This document shows, piece by piece, positions 41,685 to 51,706 of a DNA stretch of 64,000 bases. Position 1 is the first letter of the stretch; every line of letters begins with the position of its first letter. The position numbers and the translations under genes were made by a program. This stretch comes from Luteimonas rhizosphaerae (GTDB taxonomy: Bacteria; Pseudomonadota; Gammaproteobacteria; Xanthomonadales; Xanthomonadaceae), in assembly GCF_002849595.1 (NCBI RefSeq), contig NZ_NRQR01000015.1, positions 1 through 64,000 of the forward strand, given 5' to 3'. The notes under the pieces are model-generated. The model ran no database searches, had not been told where the DNA came from, and saw only the letters and a program-made list of their open reading frames with translations.

Positions 41685-42720
41685 TGCCGCCCGCGCGGCC
41701 GCCACGTGGATGTTCCGCGAAGCGGCCGAGGCGCCCGACGTGGTCGCCGCGCAACTGGCGCGCAACGCCGCCGCGGTCGACGCGCTGGTCGACGACCTGG
41801 TCGCGCGACCGCCGCCGTTCGTCGTCACCTGCGCGCGCGGCAGCTCCGACCACGCCGCGACCTGCGCCAAGTACTTGTTCGAGACCCGCCTCGGCGTGGT
41901 GACGACGTCGGCCTCGCCGTCGGTCGGGTCCGTCTACGCGGTGCGGCAGCGCATGCGCGGCGCGCTGTTCGTCGCGATCTCGCAGTCGGGCAAGAGTCCC
42001 GACCTGCTGCGCAACACCGAGGCCGCGCGTGAGGCCGGGGCGCGCATCGTCGCCCTGGTCAATGTCGAAGCGTCCCCGCTCGCGCAGCTGGCCGATGTCG
42101 TGCTGCCGCTCGGCGCCGGCCCGGAGCGCAGCGTCGCGGCGACCAAGAGCTATCTCGCGTCGCTGTCAGCTCTGCTGCAGCTGACTGCCGTGTGGCGCCG
42201 CGCGGACAGCGGCGATGGTGCGCTGGCCGATGCCTTGCCCGCCCTGCCGGACGCGATGCGCGCGGCCTGGGCCTGCGACTGGTCACCGCTGGTCGACGGG
42301 CTCGCCGACGTGCGCAACCTGTTCGTGCTCGGTCGCGGCATCGGCCTGGGCATCGCGCAGGAAGCGGCGCTGAAGTGCAAGGAAACCAGCGGCCTGCACG
42401 CCGAGGCCTACAGCGCGGCCGAGGTCAAGCACGGTCCGATGGCCCTGGTCGGTCCGGGCTTCCCGGTGCTGGCGTTCGGCCAGCCGGACGCGACCGATGC
42501 CGGCACGCGCGCCGTCGTCGACGAATTCCGCGCGCGCGGCGCAGCGGTGTGGCTGGCCGCGCCGGGCGGCGAGCTGCCGGTCGCCGCTGCGCCGGATCCC
42601 GCGTTCGCACCGCTGCTCGCGGCGCAGTCCTTCTACCGCGCAGTCAATGCGCTGTCGCTGCGGCGCGGCTTCGATCCTGACCGCCCACCGCATCTCAACA
42701 AGGTCACGGAGACCGTCTGA
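41668..42720 (+). CDS. nagB-II: SIS-domain glucosamine-6-phosphate deaminase NagB-II
   Basis: 350-aa protein with two SIS domains like the isomerase half of GlmS: VVTCARGSSDHAATCAKYLFE, VAISQSGKSPDLLRNTEAAR and RSVAATKSYLA in the first, GRGIGLGIAQEAALKCKETSGLHAEAYSAAEVKHGPM in the second. It converts GlcN-6-P to fructose-6-P and ammonia. NagB-II replaces the unrelated NagB in many proteobacteria. GAGGAG stands 5 bases before the ATG, inside the end of the regulator gene. The stop overlaps the nagA start. Confidence 0.93.
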   Translation: MQPPDDAARAAATWMFREAAEAPDVVAAQLARNAAAVDALVDDLVARPPPFVVTCARGSSDHAATCAKYLFETRLGVVTTSASPSVGSVYAVRQRMRGALFVAISQSGKSPDLLRNTEAAREAGARIVALVNVEASPLAQLADVVLPLGAGPERSVAATKSYLASLSALLQLTAVWRRADSGDGALADALPALPDAMRAAWACDWSPLVDGLADVRNLFVLGRGIGLGIAQEAALKCKETSGLHAEAYSAAEVKHGPMALVGPGFPVLAFGQPDATDAGTRAVVDEFRARGAAVWLAAPGGELPVAAAPDPAFAPLLAAQSFYRAVNALSLRRGFDPDRPPHLNKVTETV

Positions 42721-43859
42721 TGGCGACCGCTCTGGTCAACGGCCGCGTGCTGACGGACGACGGCTTCCGCGACGATGTCGCTGTGCTCGTCGACAGCGGG
42801 CGCATCGTCGCGCTCACCGCGCCCGATGATCCGCGTGTGCGGGGGGCGCAACATCATGATCTCGGCGGTGATTGGCTCTTGCCGGGCTTCGTCGACGCGC
42901 AGGTCAACGGCGGCGGCGGCGTGCTGTTCAACAACGCGCCGACGGTCGAGGCGATCCGCACGATCGCGGCCGCGCACCGCCGTTTCGGCACGACCGCGTT
43001 GCTGCCGACGCTGATCAGCGACGATCTCGACGTGATGCGCGCGGCCATCGCCGCCGTGCGCGAGGCGATCGACGCCGGCGTGCCCGGCGTCGTCGGCCTC
43101 CATCTCGAAGGTCCGTATCTCGCGCCCGCGCGCAAGGGCACGCACGACGCCGGCAAGTTCCGCGTGCCGGACGCCGACGAGGTCGCGCTCGCGACGTCGC
43201 TGGGCAACGGTGTCACCCTGGTCACGCTCGCGCCGGAGCAGGTGCCGCTCGCGCGCATCCGCGCACTGGTCGCGGGTGGCGCCATCGTCGCCGCCGGCCA
43301 CACCGAGGCGCACTACGAAGCGGTGCGCGCCGGCCTCGATGCCGGCATCCGCGGCTTCACCCATCTCTTCAATGCGATGTCACCGCTGCAGGGGCGCGCG
43401 CCCGGCGCGGTCGGCGCCGCGCTCGAGGACCGCGACAGCTGGTGCGGGATCATCGTCGACGGCGCGCACGTGCACGCGGCCAGCCTGCGCGTCGCGCTGG
43501 CGGCCAAGCCGCGCGGCAAGGTGTTCCTGGTCACCGATGCGATGCCGCCGGTCGGCAGCGACCGTCCGGACTACGTGCTCTACGGCGAAACGATCACCGC
43601 GATCGACGGCGTCGTGCGCAACGCGGCCGGTGCGCTCGCGGGCTCCGCGCTCGACATGATGACCGCGGTGCGCAATACCGTGCAGACCCTCGGCGTGCCG
43701 CTGGACGAAGCGGCGCGCATGGCGGCGACCTACCCGGCGCAGTTCCTCGGACTCGACGGCGAACGCGGACGCATCGCCCCGGGCCTGCGCGCGGATTTCG
43801 TCGTCGTCGACGAAGCCCTCGCGCTGCAGGCGACATGGATCGGCGGTGCGACCGCCTGA
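42720..43859 (+). CDS. nagA: N-acetylglucosamine-6-phosphate deacetylase
   Basis: 379-aa amidohydrolase. It shows DAQVNGGGGVLFNNAPTVE, the metal-site GLHLEGPYLAPARKGTHD, AGHTEAHYEAV, THLFNAMSPLQGR, the catalytic Asp in FLVTDAMPPVG and the C-terminal APGLRADFVVVDE. It removes acetate from GlcNAc-6-P, giving the substrate of NagB-II. Its ATG overlaps the nagB-II stop (TGATGG arrangement), so the two are coupled. The next gene, nagX, begins within or right after its end. Confidence 0.95.
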   Translation: MATALVNGRVLTDDGFRDDVAVLVDSGRIVALTAPDDPRVRGAQHHDLGGDWLLPGFVDAQVNGGGGVLFNNAPTVEAIRTIAAAHRRFGTTALLPTLISDDLDVMRAAIAAVREAIDAGVPGVVGLHLEGPYLAPARKGTHDAGKFRVPDADEVALATSLGNGVTLVTLAPEQVPLARIRALVAGGAIVAAGHTEAHYEAVRAGLDAGIRGFTHLFNAMSPLQGRAPGAVGAALEDRDSWCGIIVDGAHVHAASLRVALAAKPRGKVFLVTDAMPPVGSDRPDYVLYGETITAIDGVVRNAAGALAGSALDMMTAVRNTVQTLGVPLDEAARMAATYPAQFLGLDGERGRIAPGLRADFVVVDEALALQATWIGGATA

Positions 43860-44931
43860 GGTGCCCGCGACGACGCCACGCCTGGCGTCGGTCGATGCGC
43901 TGCGCGGCCTCACCGTCGCGGCGATGCTGCTGGTCAACACACCGGGCGACTGGGCGCACGTCGTCGCGCCGCTGCGTCACGCGCCGTGGCACGGCTGCAC
44001 GCTGGCGGATCTGGTGTTCCCGACGTTCCTGTTCGTCGTCGGCGTGTCGCTGGCGCTGTCGCTGGTGCCGCGCCGCGAGGCCGGTGTCGCGACCGCCGCA
44101 CTGGCGCGCGGCGTGCTGTGGCGCGCGCTGCGGATCGTCGGCATCGGCCTGCTGCTGCACCTGCTCGCGTGGTGGGCGCTCGACCAGGCGTACGTGCGTC
44201 CCTGGGGCGTGCTGCAGCGGATCGGGCTGTGCTTCGCGCTGGCCGGGCTCGCCGCGCTGACCCTGCCCCGGCGCGCACAGTGGCTGTTGCTCGCCGGCCT
44301 GCTGCTCGGCAGCACGGTCGCGCTCGTCTGGGGCGGCATGGCGCCGGGCACCAATCCCTTCGACCGGCTCGACACGGCGCTGTTCGCGCCGTGGCTGTAT
44401 CGCTACGACCCGGCGACGGGCCTGGGCCACGATCCCGAAGGGCTGGCGAGCACGGCTGGCGCGCTGGCGACGACGCTACTCGGCCTGCGCGCCGGGTCGT
44501 GGCTGCGCGCCGGCCGCGTGCGCGCGCTGGGCATCGCCGGCCTGGTGGCGCTGGGCATCGGCGGTGCGTGGTCGTGGTGGCTGCCGCTCAACAAGCCGCT
44601 GTGGTCGCCGTCCTACGTGCTGTGGACCGGCGGTCTCGCGATGCTGGCGCTGGCGGTCGTGCACGTGCTGGTCGACCGGCGCGGCTGGCGGCCGCTCGGG
44701 CGCCGCTTCGGTGTCAACGCGATCGCGGTCTACGCCGGCTCGATCGCCGTGGTGCTGCTGGCGATCGCGCTGGACCTGTGGACGCCGCTGTACCGGCAGC
44801 TGTTCGACACGCCGCTGGCGCCGTGGCTCGGACCGCAGGGCGCGTCGCTGGCGTTCGCACTGGTCTTCGTCGGCGCGTGGTGGGGCGTCGCCTGGGTGCT
44901 GGACCGGCGCGGCATCCATCTGAAGGTCTAG
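43846..44931 (+). CDS. nagX: NagX-like acyltransferase-family membrane protein (DUF5009)
   Basis: 361-aa membrane protein with about ten helices. The family opening RLASVDALRGLTVAAMLLVNTPGDW and PWHGCTLADLVFPTFLFVVGVSLAL is clear, with VRPWGVLQRIGLCFALAGL further on. It is related to the human lysosomal HGSNAT. NagX proteins accompany GlcNAc loci in several gammaproteobacteria; the reaction is unproven. The start is either GTG at 43846 (overlapping nagA) or GTG at 43861, and neither has a strong Shine-Dalgarno. It is the last gene of the nagP operon. Confidence 0.87.
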   Translation: MRPPEVPATTPRLASVDALRGLTVAAMLLVNTPGDWAHVVAPLRHAPWHGCTLADLVFPTFLFVVGVSLALSLVPRREAGVATAALARGVLWRALRIVGIGLLLHLLAWWALDQAYVRPWGVLQRIGLCFALAGLAALTLPRRAQWLLLAGLLLGSTVALVWGGMAPGTNPFDRLDTALFAPWLYRYDPATGLGHDPEGLASTAGALATTLLGLRAGSWLRAGRVRALGIAGLVALGIGGAWSWWLPLNKPLWSPSYVLWTGGLAMLALAVVHVLVDRRGWRPLGRRFGVNAIAVYAGSIAVVLLAIALDLWTPLYRQLFDTPLAPWLGPQGASLAFALVFVGAWWGVAWVLDRRGIHLKV

Positions 44932-45069
44932 CACCGCGGGGTCCAGGGCCGGATCGGACGCGCACGTGGCGATGCCGGCGTCCCGAACGCGTGCGTCGGA
45001 CGCGACCGCGACTTTGGCGACACGCGCCCAGCTTGTACCCTGCGCGCTGCCGTTCCCGGATTCCGCACG

Positions 45070-46098
45070 ATGACCGTTCTCTCCGATGCCGCGCCCGTCG
45101 CCTGCGACGCCGACCGCGCGCGTACACGCCTGGCCTGGGCGCGTGCGACCACCGGCGACGCCGCGCTGGAGCTCGAACGGGCCTCGATGGACGCGGGTTT
45201 CCGCAGCTACTGGCGCACGCGCGGCGCGGGCGCGAGCCGCATCGTCATGGATTCGCCGCCCGATCTCGAGGACGTGCGCCCGTGGCTGCGCATCCGCACG
45301 TTGTTGCGCGACGCCGGCGTGCGCGTGCCCGGGGTGCTGGCCGAGGACGCCGACGGCGGCTTCCTGCTGCTCGAGGATCTCGGTGCGCAGACCTGCCTCG
45401 ACGTCGTCGACGACGGGTCCGCCGATGCGATGTTTGACGCCGCGTTCGACCAGTTGTTGCGGGTGCAGGCGATCGCATGCCCCGACGACCTGCCGGCCTA
45501 CGACGCGCCGATGCTGCAGCGCGAACTCGACCTGTTCGAAGACTGGTTCCTCGGGCGCCATCTCGGCGTCACGCTCGTTGCCGACGAACGCGACGGGTTG
45601 CGCGCAGTGCAGCAGACGCTGATCGACGCGGTGCTCGCGCAGCCGCAGGGCTTCGTGCATCGCGACTACATGTTGCGCAACCTGATGCCCCTGGCCGCGA
45701 GCGTGGCGGTCATCGATTTCCAGGGCGCGGTGCGCGGCCCGCTGGCCTACGATCCGGTCAGCCTGTTCCGCGACGCCTTCCACAGCTGGCCGGCCGCGCG
45801 CGTCGACGGCTGGCTCGCGCGCTACCACGCGCGCGCGCGCGATGCCGGCGTGCCGTTGCGCGCGGACCACGCCGCGTTCCGTCGCGACGCGGATCTCGCC
45901 GGCATGCAGCGCCACCTCAAGATCCTCGGGCTGTTCGCGCGTCTGCACTATCGCGACGGCAAGCCGAAATACCTCGCCGACGCGCCGCGCTTCGTGGCCT
46001 ACCTCGACCACGTGCTCGCACGCGAACCGTCGCTGGCGCCGCTCGCGTCGATCCTGGATCGCCACGTGCGGCCGCGGCTGGCAGGACGGGTCGCATGA
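45070..46098 (+). CDS. amgK: AmgK-like amino-sugar kinase (APH-fold phosphotransferase)
   Basis: 342-aa kinase with the aminoglycoside-phosphotransferase fold: FRSYWRTRG, the catalytic loop GFVHRDYMLRNLM and the metal Asp in VIDFQGAVRGPLAYDPVSLFRDAF. This matches AmgK, which phosphorylates N-acetylmuramic acid and GlcNAc at the anomeric position in peptidoglycan recycling. AmgK works with the uridylyltransferase MurU, usually encoded next door. Here a VOC gene follows instead (4-base overlap). It lies 138 bases after nagX. An aminoglycoside-resistance role is unlikely. Confidence 0.85.
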   Translation: MTVLSDAAPVACDADRARTRLAWARATTGDAALELERASMDAGFRSYWRTRGAGASRIVMDSPPDLEDVRPWLRIRTLLRDAGVRVPGVLAEDADGGFLLLEDLGAQTCLDVVDDGSADAMFDAAFDQLLRVQAIACPDDLPAYDAPMLQRELDLFEDWFLGRHLGVTLVADERDGLRAVQQTLIDAVLAQPQGFVHRDYMLRNLMPLAASVAVIDFQGAVRGPLAYDPVSLFRDAFHSWPAARVDGWLARYHARARDAGVPLRADHAAFRRDADLAGMQRHLKILGLFARLHYRDGKPKYLADAPRFVAYLDHVLAREPSLAPLASILDRHVRPRLAGRVA

Positions 46099-46451
46099 TC
46101 CAGACCGTCATTCCCCAGCTGCGCATGACCGATGCCGAGCGCAGTCTGGCGTTCTATGCCGCACTCGGCTTCGTCGTCGACTGGGAGCACCGCTTCGAGG
46201 CCGGCATGCCGCTGTTCGTGCAGCTCACGCGCGACGGCCAGACGGTGTTCCTCAGCGGGCATGCCGGCGACGGCGCGATCGGCGGCGCCGTGTACTTCAA
46301 GGTCGCGGATGTCGATGCCTGCGCGCGGGCGTTCGCCGCGGCCGGCGCGCCGATCGTGCAGGCGCCCTGGGACACCGACTGGGGCACGCGCGAAATGCTG
46401 CTCGTCGATCCCGACCACAACCGCCTGCGCTTCGCGCAGCACCCCGACTGA
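46095..46451 (+). CDS. VOC-superfamily (glyoxalase/bleomycin resistance-like) protein
   Basis: 118-aa small protein opening MIQTVIPQLRMTDAERSLAFYAALGF with VDWEHRFEAG, an arrangement seen in bleomycin-resistance-type VOC proteins, and closing MLLVDPDHNRLRFAQ. The usual metal ligands are not all evident, so it may bind a ligand rather than catalyse. The ATG overlaps the amgK stop, which suggests coupled translation, but a link to amino-sugar recycling is not known. Confidence 0.82.
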   Translation: MIQTVIPQLRMTDAERSLAFYAALGFVVDWEHRFEAGMPLFVQLTRDGQTVFLSGHAGDGAIGGAVYFKVADVDACARAFAAAGAPIVQAPWDTDWGTREMLLVDPDHNRLRFAQHPD

Positions 46452-46491
46452 GCGCCGCACGCGTGCGGCCCACCCGTCTCTGGAGAGTCCG

Positions 46492-47316
46492 ATGATCGAC
46501 CTGTTCGACAGCGCCCCGACCCCGGTGGACGGCATCCGCACCGGCATCGGCGGCTGGACCTTCGCGCCCTGGCGCGACAATTTCTATCCCAAGGGCCTGG
46601 TGCAGAAGCGGGAGCTGGAATACGCCAGCCGCCACCTGACCGCGATCGAGATCAACGGCACCTTCTACGGCACGCAGCCGCCCGAGGTCTACGCGCGCTG
46701 GCGCGACGAGACGCCCGAGGGCTTCGTGTTCTCGCTGAAGGCGCCGCGCTTCATCGTCGGCGCGCGGTCGCTGGCCGGCACGGGCGAGAAGATCGAGGCC
46801 TTCGTGCAGGGCGGCATCGCCGAGCTCGGCAGCCGGCTCGGCCCGGTGCTGTGGCAGTTCGATCCGCGCCGTGCGTTCGATCACGACGACGTCGCCGCGT
46901 TCCTCGACCTGCTGCCCCGCACCCTCGACGGCGCGCCGCTGCGCCACGTGCTGGAGGTGCGCCATCCGAGCTTCCAGTCGCCGGCCTATCTGGCACTGAT
47001 GCGGGAACACGGCCTGCCGTCGGTGTTCACCGATTCCACGGACTATCCGTCGTTCGCCGATCTCAGCGGCACGTTCGTCTATGCGCGGCTGATGGCCAGT
47101 CGCGAGCAGCACAAGGACGGCTATCCGGGCCTGCAACTCGACGCGTGGGCCGACCGCGCGCACCAGTGGGCGCGCGGCGAGGCGCCGGGCGACCTGCCCT
47201 ACATCGACGCCCGCGACGCCGCGCCGGTCACCCCGCGCGAGGTCTTCGTGTTCTTCATCTCGGCGGCGAAGGCGCGCAACCCGGCCGCGGCGATGGCCCT
47301 GCAGGCGCGGCTGTAG
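46492..47316 (+). CDS. DUF72 domain-containing protein
   Basis: 274-aa TIM-barrel-like protein. DUF72 marks are IRTGIGGWTFAPWRDNFYP, LTAIEINGTFYGTQPPEVYARWRDE, FVFSLKAPRFIV, VLWQFDPRRAF and LEVRHPSF. GGAG precedes the ATG by about 7 bases. The family, which includes E. coli YecE, has no proven activity. It converges with the metallo-beta-lactamase gene; 28 bases separate the stops. Confidence 0.9.
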   Translation: MIDLFDSAPTPVDGIRTGIGGWTFAPWRDNFYPKGLVQKRELEYASRHLTAIEINGTFYGTQPPEVYARWRDETPEGFVFSLKAPRFIVGARSLAGTGEKIEAFVQGGIAELGSRLGPVLWQFDPRRAFDHDDVAAFLDLLPRTLDGAPLRHVLEVRHPSFQSPAYLALMREHGLPSVFTDSTDYPSFADLSGTFVYARLMASREQHKDGYPGLQLDAWADRAHQWARGEAPGDLPYIDARDAAPVTPREVFVFFISAAKARNPAAAMALQARL

Positions 47317-47344
47317 ACGACGAGTCCGCGCCGCGCCGCGTCGA

Positions 47345-48317
<973 letters not shown>

Positions 48318-48333
48318 CTGATCTAATGCCGGC

Positions 48334-49203
48334 ATGGACAATCCGCACCTGCCGCTGACCGGCCTGCGGGCCTTCGAGGCCGCGGCCCGCCACCTCAACT
48401 TCACCCGCGCCGCGCTGGAGCTGCGCATCACCCAGGCGGCGCTGAGCCATCGCATCCGCGGGCTGGAAACGCGCCTGGGCTGCACGCTGTTCCGCCGCCT
48501 GCCGCGCGGTGTGGCGCTGACCGACGAGGGCCTGGCGCTGCTGCCGGCGATCGGTGATGCCTTCGCGCGCATCGGCGCGGCGCTGGCGCGGTTCGACGGG
48601 GCCGGGCCGCGGCAGGTGCTGACGGTCAGTGCGGTCGCCACCTTCGTCACCGGCTGGCTGCTGTCGCGTCTGCCGGCGTTCGAGGCCGCGCACCCGGGCG
48701 TCGACCTGCGCCTGCTGACCCACAACAACCGCATCGATCAGGCCGGCGAGGGGCTCGACCTGGCCGTGCGCTTCGGCGACGGCACCTGGCTGGGCCTGGA
48801 CGCCGTGCACCTGTGCGATGCGCCGTTCGCGCCCGTGTGCGCCCCGGCGCTGGCGCGGCGCGTGCGCCGCCGCAGCGACCTCGTCGGCCTGCCGCTGCTG
48901 CGCTCCTACCGGCAGGACGAATGGGCGCGGTGGTGCGCGGCCGCGAAACTGCCGGTGCCCGCCCTGCGCGGGCCGGTGTTCGATTCTTCCCTGGCCATCG
49001 CCAGTGCGGCGGCGGCCGGCGCCGGCGTGGCGCTGTTGCCGGTGGCGATGTTCGAACAGGATCTCGCCAGCGGACGCCTGGTGCGGCTGTCACCGGTCGA
49101 GGTGGACGTCGGCGGCTACTGGCTGACCCGGTTGCGCTCGCGCGAGGACACCGCCGAGATGCAGGCCTTCCGCACCTGGGCCGTCACAGCCGGCGGCGCC
49201 TGA
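48334..49203 (+). CDS. ampR: AmpR-like LysR-family regulator
   Basis: 289-aa LysR regulator. The winged-helix domain reads LPLTGLRAFEAAARHLNFTRAALELRITQAALSHRIR. The effector domain follows the AmpR pattern closely: LLTHNNRIDQAGEGLDLAVRFGDG, LCDAPFAPVCAP, PLLRSYRQDEWARWC, VFDSSLAIASAAAAG and YWLTRLRSR. AmpR proteins sense muropeptides and UDP-MurNAc-pentapeptide and switch on the neighbouring beta-lactamase when cell-wall recycling is disturbed. The divergent L1-like gene is its expected target. Its stop is one base from the stop of the convergent cca gene. Confidence 0.9.
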   Translation: MDNPHLPLTGLRAFEAAARHLNFTRAALELRITQAALSHRIRGLETRLGCTLFRRLPRGVALTDEGLALLPAIGDAFARIGAALARFDGAGPRQVLTVSAVATFVTGWLLSRLPAFEAAHPGVDLRLLTHNNRIDQAGEGLDLAVRFGDGTWLGLDAVHLCDAPFAPVCAPALARRVRRRSDLVGLPLLRSYRQDEWARWCAAAKLPVPALRGPVFDSSLAIASAAAAGAGVALLPVAMFEQDLASGRLVRLSPVEVDVGGYWLTRLRSREDTAEMQAFRTWAVTAGGA

Positions 49204-49204
49204 G

Positions 49205-50425
49205 TCAATCGCGCGCGGTGGCGATCGCCGCGATCCGCGCCTTGCGCAGCGCCGCGCCGATCGCGGGACCCGTCAGGCCGTCGGCGGCGAGATCGCGGGC
49301 GTTGATCGCCAGGGCGGCGGCCTGCGCGCGGCGCAGCAGATGGCCTTGCGGATAGTCGCTGTCGGCGCTGCCGAGGCGGCCGCGCTTGTCGCATTCGCAG
49401 ACGGTCGCCAGCTGGTCGATCCGCTCGGGCTTGCGGAAGCCGTCGCAGCGCGCGATCAGGTCGTGCAGGGTGTCGTCGCGCAGTTCGGCGACGCGATGCA
49501 CGTTGAGGTGCTCGCGGCAGGCGATCACCGCGAGTTCGCGCTGCGCCGCCGGCACCTTCAGGCGCGTGCACAACGTCGCGAGCGGCTTCAGCCCCGCGTG
49601 CTCGTGACCGATGTGGCGGGGCAGCCTGTCCGCCGGCGTCAGCGCCTTGCCGAGATCGTGGGTCAACGCGGCGAACCCGATCACCGCATCGCCGGGCGCC
49701 AGTCGCGCGGCCATGTCGCTGACCAGTTCCTGGTGCACGCCGGTGTCGACCTCGGGATGGTAGTCCGCGCGCTGCGGCACGCCGTACAGCGCATCGACTT
49801 CCGGCAGCACGACGGCGAGCGCGCCGCACTCGTGCAGCGTGCGCAGGAAGGCCGACGGCTGTTGCAGGGTCAAGGCGCGCGACGTCTCCTGCCACACGCG
49901 CTCGGGCGTCAGCGCATCGAGCTCGCCGCTGTCGACCATGCCGCGCATCAGCGCCATGGTCTCGTCGGCGACGCGAAAACCGAGCGGCGCGAAACGCGCC
50001 ATGAACCGCGCGGCACGCAGCACGCGCAGCGGATCTTCCGAGAATGCCGGGCCGACATGGCGCAGCACGCGGGCCTCGATGTCGCGCGCGCCACCATGGG
50101 GATCGACGAGGCTGCCGTCCGGCGCTTCGGCGATCGCGTTGATGGTGAAGTCGCGGCGCTGCAGATCGTCCTCCAGCGTCACCGATGGATCGGCGTCGAC
50201 GACGAATCCGCGATAGCCGCGCCCGGATTTGCGCTCGGTGCGTGCCAGTGCGTGTTCCTCGCGGGTGCCGGGATGCAGGAACACCGGAAAATCGCGGCCG
50301 ATCGCGCGGAAACCGGCGGCTTCCATCGAGGCCTGGGTTTCGCCGACGACGACGTAATCGCGGTCGCCGGGCGTCAGGCCGAGCAGGCGGTCGCGGACCG
50401 CGCCGCCGACGAGGTAGATCTTCAT
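49205..50425 (-). CDS. cca: CCA tRNA nucleotidyltransferase (multifunctional, with HD domain)
   Basis: 406-aa class II enzyme that builds or repairs the 3' CCA of tRNAs. It shows [17 protein letters not shown], the catalytic DRDYVVVGE (DxD), [32 protein letters not shown] and the template RxxD-like EDxxR elements. A C-terminal HD phosphohydrolase domain begins at [17 protein letters not shown]. This domain gives 2',3'-cyclic phosphodiesterase and phosphatase activity in E. coli-type Cca. It is convergent with ampR and divergent from the CNNM gene. Confidence 0.96.
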   Translation of the reverse strand: MKIYLVGGAVRDRLLGLTPGDRDYVVVGETQASMEAAGFRAIGRDFPVFLHPGTREEHALARTERKSGRGYRGFVVDADPSVTLEDDLQRRDFTINAIAEAPDGSLVDPHGGARDIEARVLRHVGPAFSEDPLRVLRAARFMARFAPLGFRVADETMALMRGMVDSGELDALTPERVWQETSRALTLQQPSAFLRTLHECGALAVVLPEVDALYGVPQRADYHPEVDTGVHQELVSDMAARLAPGDAVIGFAALTHDLGKALTPADRLPRHIGHEHAGLKPLATLCTRLKVPAAQRELAVIACREHLNVHRVAELRDDTLHDLIARCDGFRKPERIDQLATVCECDKRGRLGSADSDYPQGHLLRRAQAAALAINARDLAADGLTGPAIGAALRKARIAAIATARD

Positions 50426-50494
50426 GGCGCGATGATGCCACGGCCGCTCACGGCGCCTGGACTACACTGGCCCGCCGCTGCACAGGTGCCGTCC

Positions 50495-51697
50495 GTGGCT
50501 GCCGCCCGCTTCCGTTCCCATCTCCTCGCGACCGCCTGCGCGCTCGCGCCGTTTCCGCTGCTGGCCGCGGTCGCCGACACCGCGCCCTCCGGCGATTCGA
50601 TGGATCTGGTGCTGATGCTGGTCTACCTCGGCGCGGCGATCGGCCTGTCGTTCCTGTGTTCGGTCGCCGAATCGGTGCTGCTGAGCATCACCCCGTCCTA
50701 CATCGCCGGCCTCAAGGCCGAGCGGCCGGGGCTCGCGGCGAGGCTGCAACGCCTGCGCCACGACAACATCGACCAGTCGCTGGCTGGCATCCTGACGCTC
50801 AACACCATCGCCCACACGGCCGGCGCGGTCGGCGCGGGTGCGAAGGCGTCCGACGTGTTCGGCAGCGCCTGGGTCGGCGCGTTCTCGGTCGTGGCGACGC
50901 TGCTGATCCTGTTCCTGTCGGAGATCGTGCCCAAGACGCTCGGCGCGCAGTACTGGCGCCAGCTGGCTGCGCCGGTCGCGGTGTTCGTGCGCGTGCTGAT
51001 CCTGGTGCTGTATCCCCTGATCCGCCTGTCCGAACTGCTGACCCGGCTGATATCGGGCGGCCAGCAGGCGCACGTGTTCAACCGCGAGGAATTCATCGCG
51101 ATGGCCGGCGTCGGCGAGGAGAGCGGCGGCATCCTGCCGCGCGAATCGCACATCCTGCGCAACCTGTTCCGGATGTCGGACCTGCGCGCGCGCGACGTGA
51201 TGACGCCGCGCACCGTCGTCGCCGCGCTGCGCGACGACACCACGGCCTCGCAGGCGCTGCTCGACACCCGCGCCGCGCCGTTCTCGCGCGTGCCGATCTA
51301 CCGCGACGACATCGACGATGCGTCGACGTTCGCGCTGCGCTCGGAAATGCTGCAGGCCGAAGCGCGCGGCGACGGCGACGTGCCGCTGCGCACGCTGGGG
51401 CGCGCGATGCGCAGCGTGCCCGAGAGCATGCCGCTGACCGGCCTGCTGGAGTTCCTGCTCGACCGCCGCCAGCAGATCGCGCTGGTCGTCGACGAATACG
51501 GTTCGACCAGCGGCGTGGTGACGATGGAAGACGTCGTCGAGACCCTGCTGGGGCAGGAGATCATCGACGAGAGCGACCGGGTCTCCGACATGCAGCGCCT
51601 GGCGCGCCGGCGCTGGGAACAGCGCGCGGCCGCGCACGGCCTGTCGCACACCGGCGCGGTACTGCCGCCGGACGCCACGAAACCCGAGTCCGAGTGA
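50495..51697 (+). CDS. CNNM-domain plus CBS-pair membrane protein (HlyC/CorC family)
   Basis: 400-aa protein. An N-terminal hydrophobic leader (FRSHLLATACALAPFPLLAAV) precedes a CNNM/DUF21 membrane domain (LVLMLVYLGAAIGLSFLCSVAESVLLS to about residue 190, including LSEIVPKTLGAQYW). A CBS pair comes next (MTPRTVVAALRDDTTASQ, FSRVPIYRDD, LVVDEYGSTSGVVTMEDVVETLLG). The C-terminal CorC_HlyC domain is absent, so it is the short form. Such proteins are linked to Mg2+ or Co2+ efflux and tolerance. The start is uncertain: GTG 50495 is used, with GTG 50486 and ATG 50600 as alternatives. A TACACT at 50463 could be its -10. Confidence 0.86.
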   Translation: MAAARFRSHLLATACALAPFPLLAAVADTAPSGDSMDLVLMLVYLGAAIGLSFLCSVAESVLLSITPSYIAGLKAERPGLAARLQRLRHDNIDQSLAGILTLNTIAHTAGAVGAGAKASDVFGSAWVGAFSVVATLLILFLSEIVPKTLGAQYWRQLAAPVAVFVRVLILVLYPLIRLSELLTRLISGGQQAHVFNREEFIAMAGVGEESGGILPRESHILRNLFRMSDLRARDVMTPRTVVAALRDDTTASQALLDTRAAPFSRVPIYRDDIDDASTFALRSEMLQAEARGDGDVPLRTLGRAMRSVPESMPLTGLLEFLLDRRQQIALVVDEYGSTSGVVTMEDVVETLLGQEIIDESDRVSDMQRLARRRWEQRAAAHGLSHTGAVLPPDATKPESE

Positions 51698-51706
51698 GCG
51701 CCGGCC

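Noticed and set aside
45070..46098. Aminoglycoside resistance phosphotransferase
   Set aside because: The APH fold is shared, but the catalytic loop and the overall pattern fit AmgK amino-sugar kinases better.
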